The position numbers and the translations under genes were made by a program. A DNA stretch of 7,207 nt from CAZAMT01 sp964486145. GTDB lineage: Bacteria > Bacteroidota > Bacteroidia > Bacteroidales > JAAAOM01. Below, piece by piece: positions 1 through 6,867 of the stretch (positions are counted from its first letter, which is position 1; each line of letters opens with the position of its first letter). A model generated the notes under the pieces. That model was not told where the DNA came from, ran no database searches, and saw only the letters and a program-made list of their open reading frames with translations. Location of the stretch: NCBI GenBank assembly GCA_964486145.1, contig CAZAMT010000214.1, forward strand, positions 1 to 7,207, given 5' to 3'.

Positions 1-12
1 ATACAATATATG

Positions 13-399
13 TTACTTCACCATTCCCTTAATGTACAAGGTCATTAACTCTTCTTCGGCATTTGATCTCACCTTAATGCTTTTTGTAAAATAACCGGGT
101 GATTTTGCATCAAAAGTGACAGACACGAAAGCTTTTTCATTTGGTTTTACCGGTTCTTTCGGATAATCAGCCACAGTGCAACCACATGACGGTCTGACAG
201 AAGTAATAATCAAAGGCACCATGCTGTTGTTTTTAAGTTCAAATTTTGCAGTTACCGGTTTTCCTTTTGCAATTTCTTCAAAATCGTGTTCCATGCTTTT
301 CCATTCAATGGAAGCTTTAGGTTTTCCGCTATCTCCCGATTGGGCCATCAATGCTGTGGCAAACATACACGTTATTAGAAATATACCAACTTTTTTCAT
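13..399 (-). CDS. Secreted DUF1573 domain protein
   Basis: This 128-residue protein opens with a signal peptide (MKK, then a hydrophobic stretch to about residue 18) that ends in ALMA-Q, a good signal peptidase I site; there is no lipobox Cys. The rest is one DUF1573 domain: an HDFEEI segment near residue 38, a beta-strand FELKNNS, the hallmark SCGCT motif (about residues 71-75), then YPKEPVKPNEK, a VTFDAKSPG turn and a final YIKGMVK strand. The fold expected for this family is an immunoglobulin-like beta sandwich (ASPM/SPD2/Hydin-like). These proteins are numerous in Bacteroidota, and their molecular role is not established. The CGC cysteines might pair or bind a metal outside the cytoplasm, but that is inference. 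The ATG is the only start that gives a complete signal peptide. The gene lies 233 bp downstream of mazG on the same strand with its own promoter candidate, so it is probably transcribed alone. Confidence 0.93.
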   Translation of the reverse strand: MKKVGIFLITCMFATALMAQSGDSGKPKASIEWKSMEHDFEEIAKGKPVTAKFELKNNSMVPLIITSVRPSCGCTVADYPKEPVKPNEKAFVSVTFDAKSPGYFTKSIKVRSNAEEELMTLYIKGMVK

Positions 400-424
400 G
401 TTATTTTTAATTTTAAATTAATTT

Positions 425-432
425 CAAATATA
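425..432 (-). promoter_or_regulatory. Candidate -7 box for the DUF1573 gene
   Basis: Read on the minus strand this is TATATTTG, a full match to the Bacteroidota -7 consensus TAnnTTTG, placed 25 bases before the ATG of the DUF1573 gene. No clean TTTG element lies 19-21 bases further upstream; the nearest likeness is TTCG with a spacing of about 23. The -33 half is therefore weak. A transcript from here would have a leader of only about 20 bases. A pair of 10-base direct repeats lies upstream at 475-495. Confidence 0.45.
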
Positions 433-592
433 CTTCAGACAATTTATTTGGTCATCGAATCTTTTAAAATTTATTGTTAATGAAATGTTAATGAATTTGA
501 ATGTACGTCGTAAATATTAATATCCATACTACGGTTTAAATCCCATTTTGTTTGATCTACAAATCTCTATTTTACGCTGCCATTTAACCTGT

Positions 593-613
593 AAAAGCCT
601 TTTTTTAAAGGTT
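593..613 (-). terminator. Weak intrinsic terminator after mazG
   Basis: On the minus strand, about 20 bases after the mazG stop, CCTTT (607-611) can pair with AAAGG (598-602) across an AAAA loop, and CTTTT follows at once. The stem is short (5 bp), with A-T pairs that could extend it by a base or two, so termination is probably partial. Its position right after mazG supports separate transcription of the DUF1573 gene. Confidence 0.4.
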
Positions 614-632
614 TCTCAATCTCAAATTTGGT

Positions 633-1403
633 TCAATCCAGTTTTTTTGCTTCTTCCCAGACTTCGTTCATCTCATCAAGTGTCATTTCTTTCAGGGATT
701 TGCCATTGGATATTGTTTCTTTCTCTAAAAAATTAAAGCGCTTGATGAATTTCTTATTCGTTCGTTCCAGGGCTGTCTCAGGATCAATATCGTAAAGTCG
801 GGCTGCATTTACCAAAGAGAAAAACAAATCGCCAAATTCCTGCTCCATTTTATCCTGATCCATGCTTTTTATTTCAGTTTTCAATTCATCAAGTTCCTCG
901 GCTACCTTGTCCCAAATCTGGCTTCGTTCATCCCAGTCGAAACCAACAGCTCTGACTTTTTCCTGCACGCGATTGGCTTTGACCAGGGCAGGTAATGAAG
1001 CTGGCACTCCCGACAGCACAGATTTATTGCCTTCGCGTTTTTTCAGTTCCTCCCAATTTTGTTTTACAATTTCCGGATCATTTTTAACATCGGTGGATCC
1101 AAATACATGAGGATGTCGAAATATCAATTTGTCGCAAATAGCATTGGAAACATCTGCAATATCAAAATCTTTTGTCTCCGAAGCAATTTTGGAATAAAAC
1201 ACGATGTGAAGCAGTAAATCGCCCAGCTCCTTTTTTATTTCAGTAATGTCCTCTTCGATAATGGCATCTGCAAGCTCATAGGTTTCTTCAATCGTAAGGT
1301 TTCTGATCGATTCAAATGTCTGTTTCCGATCCCACGGGCATTTTTCACGTAATTCATCCATAATATGAAGTAATCGCTCAAATGCTGCCAGTTTTTCATC
1401 CAT
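633..1403 (-). CDS. mazG: Nucleoside triphosphate pyrophosphohydrolase MazG
   Basis: MazG hydrolyses (d)NTPs to the monophosphate plus pyrophosphate in the cytoplasm; in E. coli it also lowers ppGpp after MazEF activation. With the start at 1403 the protein has 256 residues, near the 263 of E. coli MazG. It has the tandem two-domain form. Domain 1 shows CPWD (residues 22-25), the metal-binding EETYE (39-43) with ELGD (59-62), and RHPHVFG (96-102). Domain 2 shows EELDE (169-173) with EFGD (189-192). Both therefore keep the EExxE...ExxD magnesium motif and neither looks dead. The frame is open to 1496, with other ATGs at 1427 and 1496, but family proteins usually begin only a few residues before the KLxAFERLL segment, so I chose 1403; 1427 is possible. 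The stop is TGA. The gene follows the DUF62 gene by 126 bp on the same strand and may share its transcript. Confidence 0.95.
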   Translation of the reverse strand: MDEKLAAFERLLHIMDELREKCPWDRKQTFESIRNLTIEETYELADAIIEEDITEIKKELGDLLLHIVFYSKIASETKDFDIADVSNAICDKLIFRHPHVFGSTDVKNDPEIVKQNWEELKKREGNKSVLSGVPASLPALVKANRVQEKVRAVGFDWDERSQIWDKVAEELDELKTEIKSMDQDKMEQEFGDLFFSLVNAARLYDIDPETALERTNKKFIKRFNFLEKETISNGKSLKEMTLDEMNEVWEEAKKLD

Positions 1404-1499
1404 GCTATGGTTTCCAGTTGATTTCATGTAATGGGTATTGAAATGATTTGTTAAAATTCGATAATTAAAACAGAGAATCACCAATATCTGGTACAATTA

Positions 1500-1519
1500 A
1501 TATCCACAAGTTATCCCCA
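1500..1519. promoter_or_regulatory. Pair of near-consensus DnaA boxes
   Basis: Two 9-mers lie in direct orientation, 2 bases apart (11-base period): ATATCCACA at 1500-1508 and TTATCCCCA at 1511-1519. Each differs from the DnaA box TTATCCACA by one base. They lie between the DUF62 gene (ends at 1530) and mazG, next to an AT-rich stretch. This could be a DnaA-responsive site controlling mazG, but no binding is shown and two one-mismatch sites may be chance. There is no dnaA or dnaN nearby and no larger box cluster, so I do not call an origin. Confidence 0.25.
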
Positions 1520-1529
1520 ACAGGGTTCA

Positions 1530-2345
1530 TTAATTGTTAAATAGCTTCAATTCAGGATTTTTGGTTCCTTCATAAAACTTAATCCGTATTGACGAATTTA
1601 CGCTCAGGTTTAAAAGTTGAGCTGCATTGCCATTATGAATTGCAACTTCCAGCAAATCTGCTGAATTAAAAACGGCAAGTAATTCCCCCACAGGTACATC
1701 CGTGTATGAATGACTCACTGTATTTATTTTATAATGATTGCTCTGCACGAATATCTCAAAAGTCCGGCGCTTCCCAATCCGGTTAAATAATTCACGGGTT
1801 ATGTTGGTAATGGCATTGGCATATGAATCAATGTAAATAACACTTCCGTTAATTATTGAACTGTCAATCGCCGGTCGGATGGGAACATGTTGTTTATATT
1901 CATCCACAGGATTTCCCAATTGCTCCAAAGGCTTGTTTTGAATGATATGCGAAGCAATAACCGAAAATGACGTTAATGCATTAAATGTTGATTTATCTCC
2001 AATTTTCTTGTTATCAATCAACAGGATTTTTTCTGGTTTATCTTTAAAAATCAGGCTGAATATTCCATTATCGGCACCTATAAAATAATGATTATCGGCC
2101 AATACAACGAGCAACCTGTTGTCTTTTATATCTGAATTCACCCCAACAATATGAATGGTACCATCCGGAAATTGATTGTATGAGTTTTGTAATACAAAAG
2201 AGGCCTGTAAAATATTAAAGCTCTGTATTTGATGCGAAATATCAACAATGGTGGCATCCGGGCACACGGATAACAGTTTTCCTTTAATCGCCCCTACATA
2301 AAAATCACTGTTTTTCCAATCAGTTGTTAATGTGATTATTGACAT
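1530..2345 (-). CDS. SAM hydrolase/adenosyltransferase-like protein (DUF62)
   Basis: This 271-residue cytoplasmic protein belongs to the DUF62 family, related to fluorinase and chlorinase. Characterised non-halogenase members use water or hydroxide to split S-adenosylmethionine into adenosine and methionine. Visible family marks are ITLTTDW (residues 4-10; Asp9 is the expected ribose-binding Asp), DFYVGAIKG (14-22), IVDISHQI (33-40), YFIGADNGIFS (87-97), STFNA (119-123) with His133, and the C-terminal-domain signature YIDSYANAITNI (171-182), where Asp173 and Asn178 match adenine/methionine-binding residues of fluorinase. Of the Asp-Arg-His triad known from archaeal DUF62 (Asp68, Arg75, His127 in PH0463), Arg77 and His133 align, but the Asp position appears to be Asn70 within VGVNSD, in place of the usual DPGVG. 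It is therefore a family member with an altered active site, and hydrolase activity is inferred. It is divergent from phoH and lies upstream of mazG on the same strand. Confidence 0.88.
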   Translation of the reverse strand: MSIITLTTDWKNSDFYVGAIKGKLLSVCPDATIVDISHQIQSFNILQASFVLQNSYNQFPDGTIHIVGVNSDIKDNRLLVVLADNHYFIGADNGIFSLIFKDKPEKILLIDNKKIGDKSTFNALTSFSVIASHIIQNKPLEQLGNPVDEYKQHVPIRPAIDSSIINGSVIYIDSYANAITNITRELFNRIGKRRTFEIFVQSNHYKINTVSHSYTDVPVGELLAVFNSADLLEVAIHNGNAAQLLNLSVNSSIRIKFYEGTKNPELKLFNN

Positions 2346-2348
2346 TTA

Positions 2349-2381
2349 TTTGTTTTGTCTGTTTTAAACCGGTTACCTTTG
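2349..2381 (+). promoter_or_regulatory. Bacteroidota-type promoter of phoH-purC
   Basis: TTTG at 2349-2352 is followed after 21 bases by TACCTTTG at 2374-2381, matching the Bacteroidota promoter consensus (TTTG, 19-21 nt, TAnnTTTG) without mismatch. A perfect 8-base palindrome, AACCGGTT (2367-2374), fills the end of the spacer and touches the -7 box, so it could be an operator. Transcription would start near 2388, leaving a leader of roughly 165 bases before phoH. A closer, imperfect box (TAATTTG, one base short) lies around 2522-2528 and might act instead. Confidence 0.55.
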
Positions 2382-2554
2382 TTGAAATGTAAAAAAAATA
2401 GTCTTATTTTGCAGTTTCCAAAAGTAAAAAATATTATAACATGTCCATTCATTATCGGTTATCTGAAATAAAATACTCTGAAAATTTTGAGATTATTAAA
2501 CATAACATTTTATGATCGAAGTAATTTGATAAAGCCAACAGGTAAGTCTGCCAT

Positions 2555-3502
2555 ATGATTGAAAAAGAAATATTTTTAGAAGGCATTGACCCGATAAACC
2601 TTTATGGAGCAAATGATGTATTGCTCAATCAGATTAAATCGTATTTTCCTAAATTAAAAATAATTGCAAGGGGCCATGATTTAAAGGTTATTGGAGAAGT
2701 TAATGAGATAAACGCATTCGAAAGCAGCATATATGCACTGGTGGCATTTTTTAACCGATACAACAAATTAACAATACACGACATTGAGGAAATTATTGGT
2801 GGAACAGGAACAGAATTGAATAACAAACCCAATGAATCCAATAGCATCCTGCTTTACGGTAATCATGGAAAACTAATAAAAGCCCAAACCATCAATCAAC
2901 AGCAACTGGTAGAAAAATATGATAAGAACGACTTAATTTTTGCTATTGGTCCGGCAGGTACTGGAAAAACATATACCGCTATTGCTCTGGCTGTTCGTGC
3001 TTTACGCAATAAAGAAGTTAAACGTATCATTCTTACACGACCCGCCGTTGAAGCCGGTGAAAACCTTGGTTTTCTGCCTGGTGATCTTAAAGAAAAGCTG
3101 GATCCTTACCTTCAGCCCCTCTATGATGCCTTGCGTGATATGATTCCACCAAAGCGGCTTACTACTTACCTTGAAGACGGAGTCATCGAAATTGCTCCGC
3201 TGGCATTTATGCGTGGTCGCACCCTTGATAATGCTTTTGTAATTCTTGATGAAGGACAGAATGCAACAATTAACCAGTTTAAAATGTTCCTTACAAGAAT
3301 GGGGCGAAATGCTAAGTTCATAGTCACCGGCGACATCACACAAATCGATTTACCAAAAAAACAACATTCAGGAATGATTGAAGCATTAAGCCTCCTAAAA
3401 GCAGTCCAGGGTATTTCAATGATTGAATTTGATGTACGGGATGTTGTGAGACATCCGTTGGTAAAAAAAATAATTGAAGCTTACGAAAAACAAATTTCTT
3501 AA
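2555..3502 (+). CDS. phoH: PhoH-like NTPase (PhoH/PhoL family)
   Basis: PhoH-like proteins are cytoplasmic ATPases with a superfamily-1-helicase-like core, linked to RNA metabolism and often found with ybeY; their exact task is unsettled. This copy has 315 residues, a normal length. Residues 1-80 form an N-terminal nucleic-acid-binding-like segment (LKIIARGHDLKVIGE). The ATPase core follows: Walker A GPAGTGKT (132-139), the family block TRPAVEAGENLGFLPGDLKE (161-180), Walker B VILDEGQN (229-236), the sensor-like TGD (258-260) and the C-terminal RDVVRHPLV (295-303), whose arginine is a likely arginine finger. All key residues are present. The ATG at 2555 starts with MIEKEIFLEG, a typical beginning for the family; no strong ribosome binding site precedes it. 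It is the first gene of a probable operon with purC, 12 bases downstream. Confidence 0.96.
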   Translation: MIEKEIFLEGIDPINLYGANDVLLNQIKSYFPKLKIIARGHDLKVIGEVNEINAFESSIYALVAFFNRYNKLTIHDIEEIIGGTGTELNNKPNESNSILLYGNHGKLIKAQTINQQQLVEKYDKNDLIFAIGPAGTGKTYTAIALAVRALRNKEVKRIILTRPAVEAGENLGFLPGDLKEKLDPYLQPLYDALRDMIPPKRLTTYLEDGVIEIAPLAFMRGRTLDNAFVILDEGQNATINQFKMFLTRMGRNAKFIVTGDITQIDLPKKQHSGMIEALSLLKAVQGISMIEFDVRDVVRHPLVKKIIEAYEKQIS

Positions 3503-3514
3503 TAAAATAGAATC

Positions 3515-4465
3515 ATGGCACAAGCAATTACAAAAACAGACTTTCAGTTTAAAGGTCAAAAAGATGTATATCACGGAAAAGTACGTGATGTTTATAATAT
3601 TGACGATAAATACCTTGTTATGGTGGTTTCCGACAGAATTTCAGCGTTTGATGTTATCCTGCCCAAGGGTATCCCGTACAAAGGACAGGTACTTAACCAG
3701 ATAGCTGTAAAATTTCTGGAAGCCACAAAGGATATTGTCCCCAACTGGAAGATTGACATGCCCGATCCAATGGTTACCATCGGCCATTTCGCGGAACCCT
3801 ACAAAGTAGAAATGGTCATACGGGGATATCTTACCGGACATGCATGGCGCGAATACCGGGATGGAAAAAGAGAACTTTGTGGTGTGCCTATGCCAAGCGG
3901 AATGAAAGAAAATCAAAAATTTGATCAACCCATTATTACACCCACCACGAAAGCTGAACACGGTCATGATGAGGATATATCCAAAGAAAAGATCATTGCT
4001 GATGGCCTGGTATCAAAAGAAGAATACGAATTGCTTGAAAATTATACCCGTGAACTTTTCAAACGTGGTAGTAAAATTGCAGATAAAATGGGACTCATCC
4101 TGGTAGACACCAAATACGAATTCGGTAAAAAAGATGGAATCATTTACCTGATTGATGAAATACATACACCTGACTCCTCAAGGTATTTTTACAAAGACGG
4201 GTATACAGAAAGGTTCTTAAATGGTCTGCCACAAAAGCAGCTTTCAAAAGAATTTGTACGACAATGGCTTATTAGCAATGAATTCCAGGGTAAAAAAGGG
4301 CAAACCATGCCTGAAATACCGGATGAATTTGTGAATGAAGTTTCGGAAAGGTACATTGAGTTGTATGAAAAAATTACAGGTGAAAGATTTAAAAAAGCAG
4401 ATACTTCAAATGTTTTGGAAAGAATTGAAAACAATGTTTCAAGCTTTCTGGAATACGCAATCTGA
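3515..4465 (+). CDS. purC: SAICAR synthase PurC
   Basis: PurC (EC 6.3.2.6) joins aspartate to CAIR with ATP to give SAICAR in de novo purine synthesis, in the cytoplasm. The 316-residue protein is the long form, closer in length to yeast Ade1 (306) than to E. coli PurC (237). Motifs in order are the nucleotide-binding GKVRDVY (21-27), VSDRISAFDVILP (38-50), RGYLTGHAWREY (103-114), PIITPTTKAEHGHDEDIS (139-156), the signature ILVDTKYEFG (195-204) and LIDEIHTPDSSRYF (212-225). All are intact. The ATG gives MAQAITKTDF, and the stop is TGA. The gene starts 12 bases after the phoH stop, so the two are probably co-transcribed, and a strong hairpin terminator follows. I see no purine riboswitch ahead of the operon. 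Confidence 0.98.
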   Translation: MAQAITKTDFQFKGQKDVYHGKVRDVYNIDDKYLVMVVSDRISAFDVILPKGIPYKGQVLNQIAVKFLEATKDIVPNWKIDMPDPMVTIGHFAEPYKVEMVIRGYLTGHAWREYRDGKRELCGVPMPSGMKENQKFDQPIITPTTKAEHGHDEDISKEKIIADGLVSKEEYELLENYTRELFKRGSKIADKMGLILVDTKYEFGKKDGIIYLIDEIHTPDSSRYFYKDGYTERFLNGLPQKQLSKEFVRQWLISNEFQGKKGQTMPEIPDEFVNEVSERYIELYEKITGERFKKADTSNVLERIENNVSSFLEYAI

Positions 4466-4499
4466 TACTACACATTTAATTGAGTACAAATCAACATTA

Positions 4500-4533
4500 C
4501 TGCCCGAAGTAATAACTTTGGGCAGATTGTTTT
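4500..4533 (+). terminator. Intrinsic terminator of the phoH-purC operon
   Basis: CTGCCCGAAGT (4500-4510) pairs with ACTTTGGGCAG (4515-4525) in an 11-bp stem with one G-T wobble, closed by an AATA loop. ATTGTTTT follows, giving a fair U-tract in the RNA. It starts 35 bases after the purC stop and ends just before the promoter of the next gene, so it separates the two transcription units. Confidence 0.85.
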
Positions 4534-4557
4534 AAATGGTATGGTTTTGTACATTTG
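4526..4557 (+). promoter_or_regulatory. Promoter of the LysM-PBP gene
   Basis: TACATTTG at 4550-4557 matches the TAnnTTTG -7 box fully. ATTG at 4526-4529 lies 20 bases upstream as a slightly imperfect -33 TTTG. Transcription would begin near 4564, leaving a leader of about 20 bases. The -33 element overlaps the U-tract of the preceding terminator, a compact arrangement that supports both calls. Confidence 0.55.
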
Positions 4558-4583
4558 TCACATAGAAACATAAAATATTTGTC

Positions 4584-6608
4584 TTGATAAACAGAAAACG
4601 TCTTTCCACCATATTTTTCACTTTGTGTCTGACGCTAATGGTTGGCATACATGTAATTGGGCAGGATACAACCGTTGTCCCGTTGATAAAAAAAAGTACA
4701 GATAAGGTATTAATTGGAGGGAAGGTTTACTACATCCACCTTGTAAAAGAAGGTGAAACGTTGTACTCCATTGCCAAAGCATACGGAGTTTCCGAGGACA
4801 TAATTGCTAACGAAAACGTGGATGTTTTGTATGGACCTCTGCAAATTAACCAGGCTCTCAAAATTCCTGTGGAAACCGGTCAAAAAAAACCAACAAAAGA
4901 AGACAAAAAAAATTATACCCTGCACCTGGTACAACCCGGACATACATTGTATTTTTTATCGAGAAAATATAATGTAGCGGTAGATACCATCGTTAAATAT
5001 AATCCTGAAACAGCTTCAGGCACATTAAGTATCGACCAGGTTATTCGAATACCCAAAAAAAGTATAAATACGCTGCCAAGAAGTGCCCAAAATCAGCCCA
5101 AAGCCGAGTATTTAATTCACAAGGTGCAACCCGGAGAAACACTATACTCCCTCTCAAAGCGATTTAATATTTCCATTGACCGGATCATGGAAATAAATCC
5201 ATTCCTTAAAAATGATGGTTTAAAAGCAGGCCAGGAACTAAAAATGCATGTACAGAAAGTGAGTAAAATTACGAATGCGTTGGAGGTCGATAAAATGAAA
5301 ACAGGAATTGATACTTCACATATTGATTCCATTGATGACAAAAGGATGCGGGTTGAATTCAGATGCAGAGGTTCAAATCCTGATCTTTTCAGAACCTATA
5401 CGGTTGCGATGCTCCTCCCGTTTCAGCTATCAAAAAAAGAGGAGCTGAAAAATGCCTTTGATACCATTTCCGGCAAAACACCGGCTGAGATTCAGGGACA
5501 TCGTGTTTCCCAGAGATATAGAAAATTTATTTCAGAGAATAACTATTTTTATGAATTCTATGAAGGTGCATTGCTTGCTCTTGACAGTCTCAAAAAACTG
5601 GGCTTTAAAACCAAATTTCACATTCTTGATACGGAAAAAAGCACGTGGAAAGTTAAAAATAAAATTATTCCTGAATTAAGAAATATAAATCCCGATGTTA
5701 TCATCGGACCCGTTTACCAGGAAAACTTAAGACTGATATCTGAGTTTTCAGCAGCCAACAGAATTCCATTTGTGTCACCGGTTTTTGGGAATCGATGGCT
5801 ATTAGAAACAAATCCTTACATGTTTCAGGTTATACCAGAAAGCTCAGAAGAAATAAAAGAAGCAAGTGATTTTATTTCAGGATTTACAAACCGCAACATT
5901 CTACTTGTTCATCGGGGCGACAGCCTGTTTGTAGACAACATCTATGATTTTAGAGATAACCTGTTCCGATCGGTAAATGAAAGTACTGAATATGACAATA
6001 TTTTCATAAACGAGGTTATTTACAACGACAGCTTAAAGCCTAACCTTGAAAAATTGCTCAGGAAAGATATGCCGAATTTAATCGTCATTCCTTCCCCGCG
6101 GGAAATTTACGTTATCCCGTTGTTAACCAAACTAAATCAATTGGCAAAACGATATGACATTCAGATTTTTGGCACATCGCAGTGGCAGCAATTTGGTAAT
6201 GTGGATGATGACTACTTTTATAACTTAAGGGTTCATTATTATACCCCGTTTTATATTAATTACGGTCATCCGCATGTAAAAGCATTTATTACCAAATTCA
6301 GAGAATGGTATAACCATGAACCGGTGCAGGTTACTACAAAAGGATATAATTTCAGTTACCTTGGATATGACATTACTTTCTACTTCTTGAATGCATTACG
6401 GATTTACGGCACCAATTTTCCCGGTTGTATTGAATATTACAAACCTAAAATGTTAATGTCCGATTATGTCTTCAAAAGAGATGATGCCTTTTCAGGATTT
6501 TCCAATCACTCTATCTCTATAATCCGGTATAACACAGATTTTACCGTTGGCGAACTTGATATCATGAAAAAAATTGAACCAAGATGGGACTTTGGCCGAA
6601 ATGATTAA
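4584..6608 (+). CDS. Exported protein with three LysM repeats and a type I periplasmic-binding-like domain
   Basis: The 674-residue protein begins with a signal peptide (INRKRL, hydrophobic to about residue 25, cleavage probably at VIG-Q). Three LysM repeats follow: residues 49-95 (HLVKEGETLYSIAKAYGVS), 111-157 (HLVQPGHTLYFLSRKYNV) and 176-222 (HKVQPGETLYSLSKRFNIS), each with the typical (E/H)TLYxhxxxY/F core. After a linker, residues 271-650 resemble a type I periplasmic binding protein/ANF-receptor fold: TVAMLLPFQ (273-281), FYEGALLALDSLKKLG (325-340), PDVIIGPVYQENLRLISEF (370-388), RIPFVSPVF (393-401), then a second lobe. The start is TTG at 4584: an in-frame TAG lies at 4563-4565, and the next Met (residue 19) would cut the signal peptide. 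LysM should hold the protein on peptidoglycan in the periplasm. The PBP-like part may sense a ligand or, as in LpoA, regulate a wall enzyme; both are inference. It has its own promoter after the purC terminator. Confidence 0.9.
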   Translation: MINRKRLSTIFFTLCLTLMVGIHVIGQDTTVVPLIKKSTDKVLIGGKVYYIHLVKEGETLYSIAKAYGVSEDIIANENVDVLYGPLQINQALKIPVETGQKKPTKEDKKNYTLHLVQPGHTLYFLSRKYNVAVDTIVKYNPETASGTLSIDQVIRIPKKSINTLPRSAQNQPKAEYLIHKVQPGETLYSLSKRFNISIDRIMEINPFLKNDGLKAGQELKMHVQKVSKITNALEVDKMKTGIDTSHIDSIDDKRMRVEFRCRGSNPDLFRTYTVAMLLPFQLSKKEELKNAFDTISGKTPAEIQGHRVSQRYRKFISENNYFYEFYEGALLALDSLKKLGFKTKFHILDTEKSTWKVKNKIIPELRNINPDVIIGPVYQENLRLISEFSAANRIPFVSPVFGNRWLLETNPYMFQVIPESSEEIKEASDFISGFTNRNILLVHRGDSLFVDNIYDFRDNLFRSVNESTEYDNIFINEVIYNDSLKPNLEKLLRKDMPNLIVIPSPREIYVIPLLTKLNQLAKRYDIQIFGTSQWQQFGNVDDDYFYNLRVHYYTPFYINYGHPHVKAFITKFREWYNHEPVQVTTKGYNFSYLGYDITFYFLNALRIYGTNFPGCIEYYKPKMLMSDYVFKRDDAFSGFSNHSISIIRYNTDFTVGELDIMKKIEPRWDFGRND

Positions 6609-6760
6609 ATGCATCACGTCACATAATCGCCGTTAGCGATACCAATGAAATAAGTTTGACAACAACCGACCTATTCCCCTTGTTGAGGATAACCCGGTTG
6701 ATTTATGCCTCACCATCAGGGTATTCATACCTCATCATATTGAATTTGATACAATTACCA
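6609..6760. other. Unidentified segment beside the LysM-PBP gene
   Basis: No reading frame here gives a product I recognise. On the minus strand, the frame that carries the SNF2 remnant runs on to a stop at 6703 with a short tail including TCGNC and MRYEYPDGEA, which does not look like any SNF2 C-terminus. The other minus frames have several stops. A 5-bp hairpin (ATCGC 6626-6630, GCGAT 6636-6640) lies just after the LysM-PBP gene but lacks a U-tract. The segment is probably further decayed or rearranged DNA. Confidence 0.4.
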
Positions 6761-6867
6761 CATGTAATAGTGATAATATCGTTTGCCAGTGCCTGCTTTT
6801 TCTTTTGCAGGTGCATTATTTTCTCCTGGATGGTATTCTTGCAAATCATGCGGTAACTAAAAACTTT
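6703..6867 (-). pseudogene. Remnant of the C-terminal end of a SWI2/SNF2 helicase
   Basis: On the minus strand, the frame from 6867 reads KVFSYRMICKNTIQEKIM followed by HLQKKKQALANDII. This is the segment at the end of SNF2-family helicases that normally reads like VxxYRLIxKxTIEEKILxLQxxKxxLA. About 32 residues fit. Everything before them, including the whole two-lobed helicase motor with its Walker motifs, is missing, and upstream DNA belongs to an oxidoreductase remnant in another frame. After ANDII the usual acidic 'EESFxxxLTxxDI' ending is absent; the frame continues with unrelated residues to TAA at 6703. An ATG at 6849 opens a 48-codon frame, but the fragment has no functional domain. 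In Bacteroidota such helicases are long DEAD/SNF2 proteins, so this is about 3 percent of one. The match rests on my reading, not on a search. Confidence 0.6.

Noticed and set aside
1404..1496. N-terminal extension of MazG (frame open to an ATG at 1496)
   Set aside because: The extra 31 residues do not resemble MazG, and family members begin close to the KLxAFERLL segment. The ATG at 1427 remains possible.
1500..1519. Chromosomal replication origin
   Set aside because: Only two one-mismatch DnaA boxes, no cluster, and no dnaA, dnaN or other origin-linked genes.
2441..2515. 24-codon ORF in the phoH leader as a real gene
   Set aside because: No recognisable product, no ribosome binding site, and a length expected by chance. 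It is kept only as part of the leader observation.
6626..6640. Terminator hairpin after the LysM-PBP gene
   Set aside because: Only a 5-bp stem with a 5-base loop and no following U-tract on either strand.
6656..6856. Plus-strand hydrophobic ORF of 66 codons starting at TTG
   Set aside because: It is the antisense shadow of the minus-strand SNF2 remnant; its hydrophobic look comes from the reversed Lys/Asn-rich codons, and it has no promoter or ribosome binding site.
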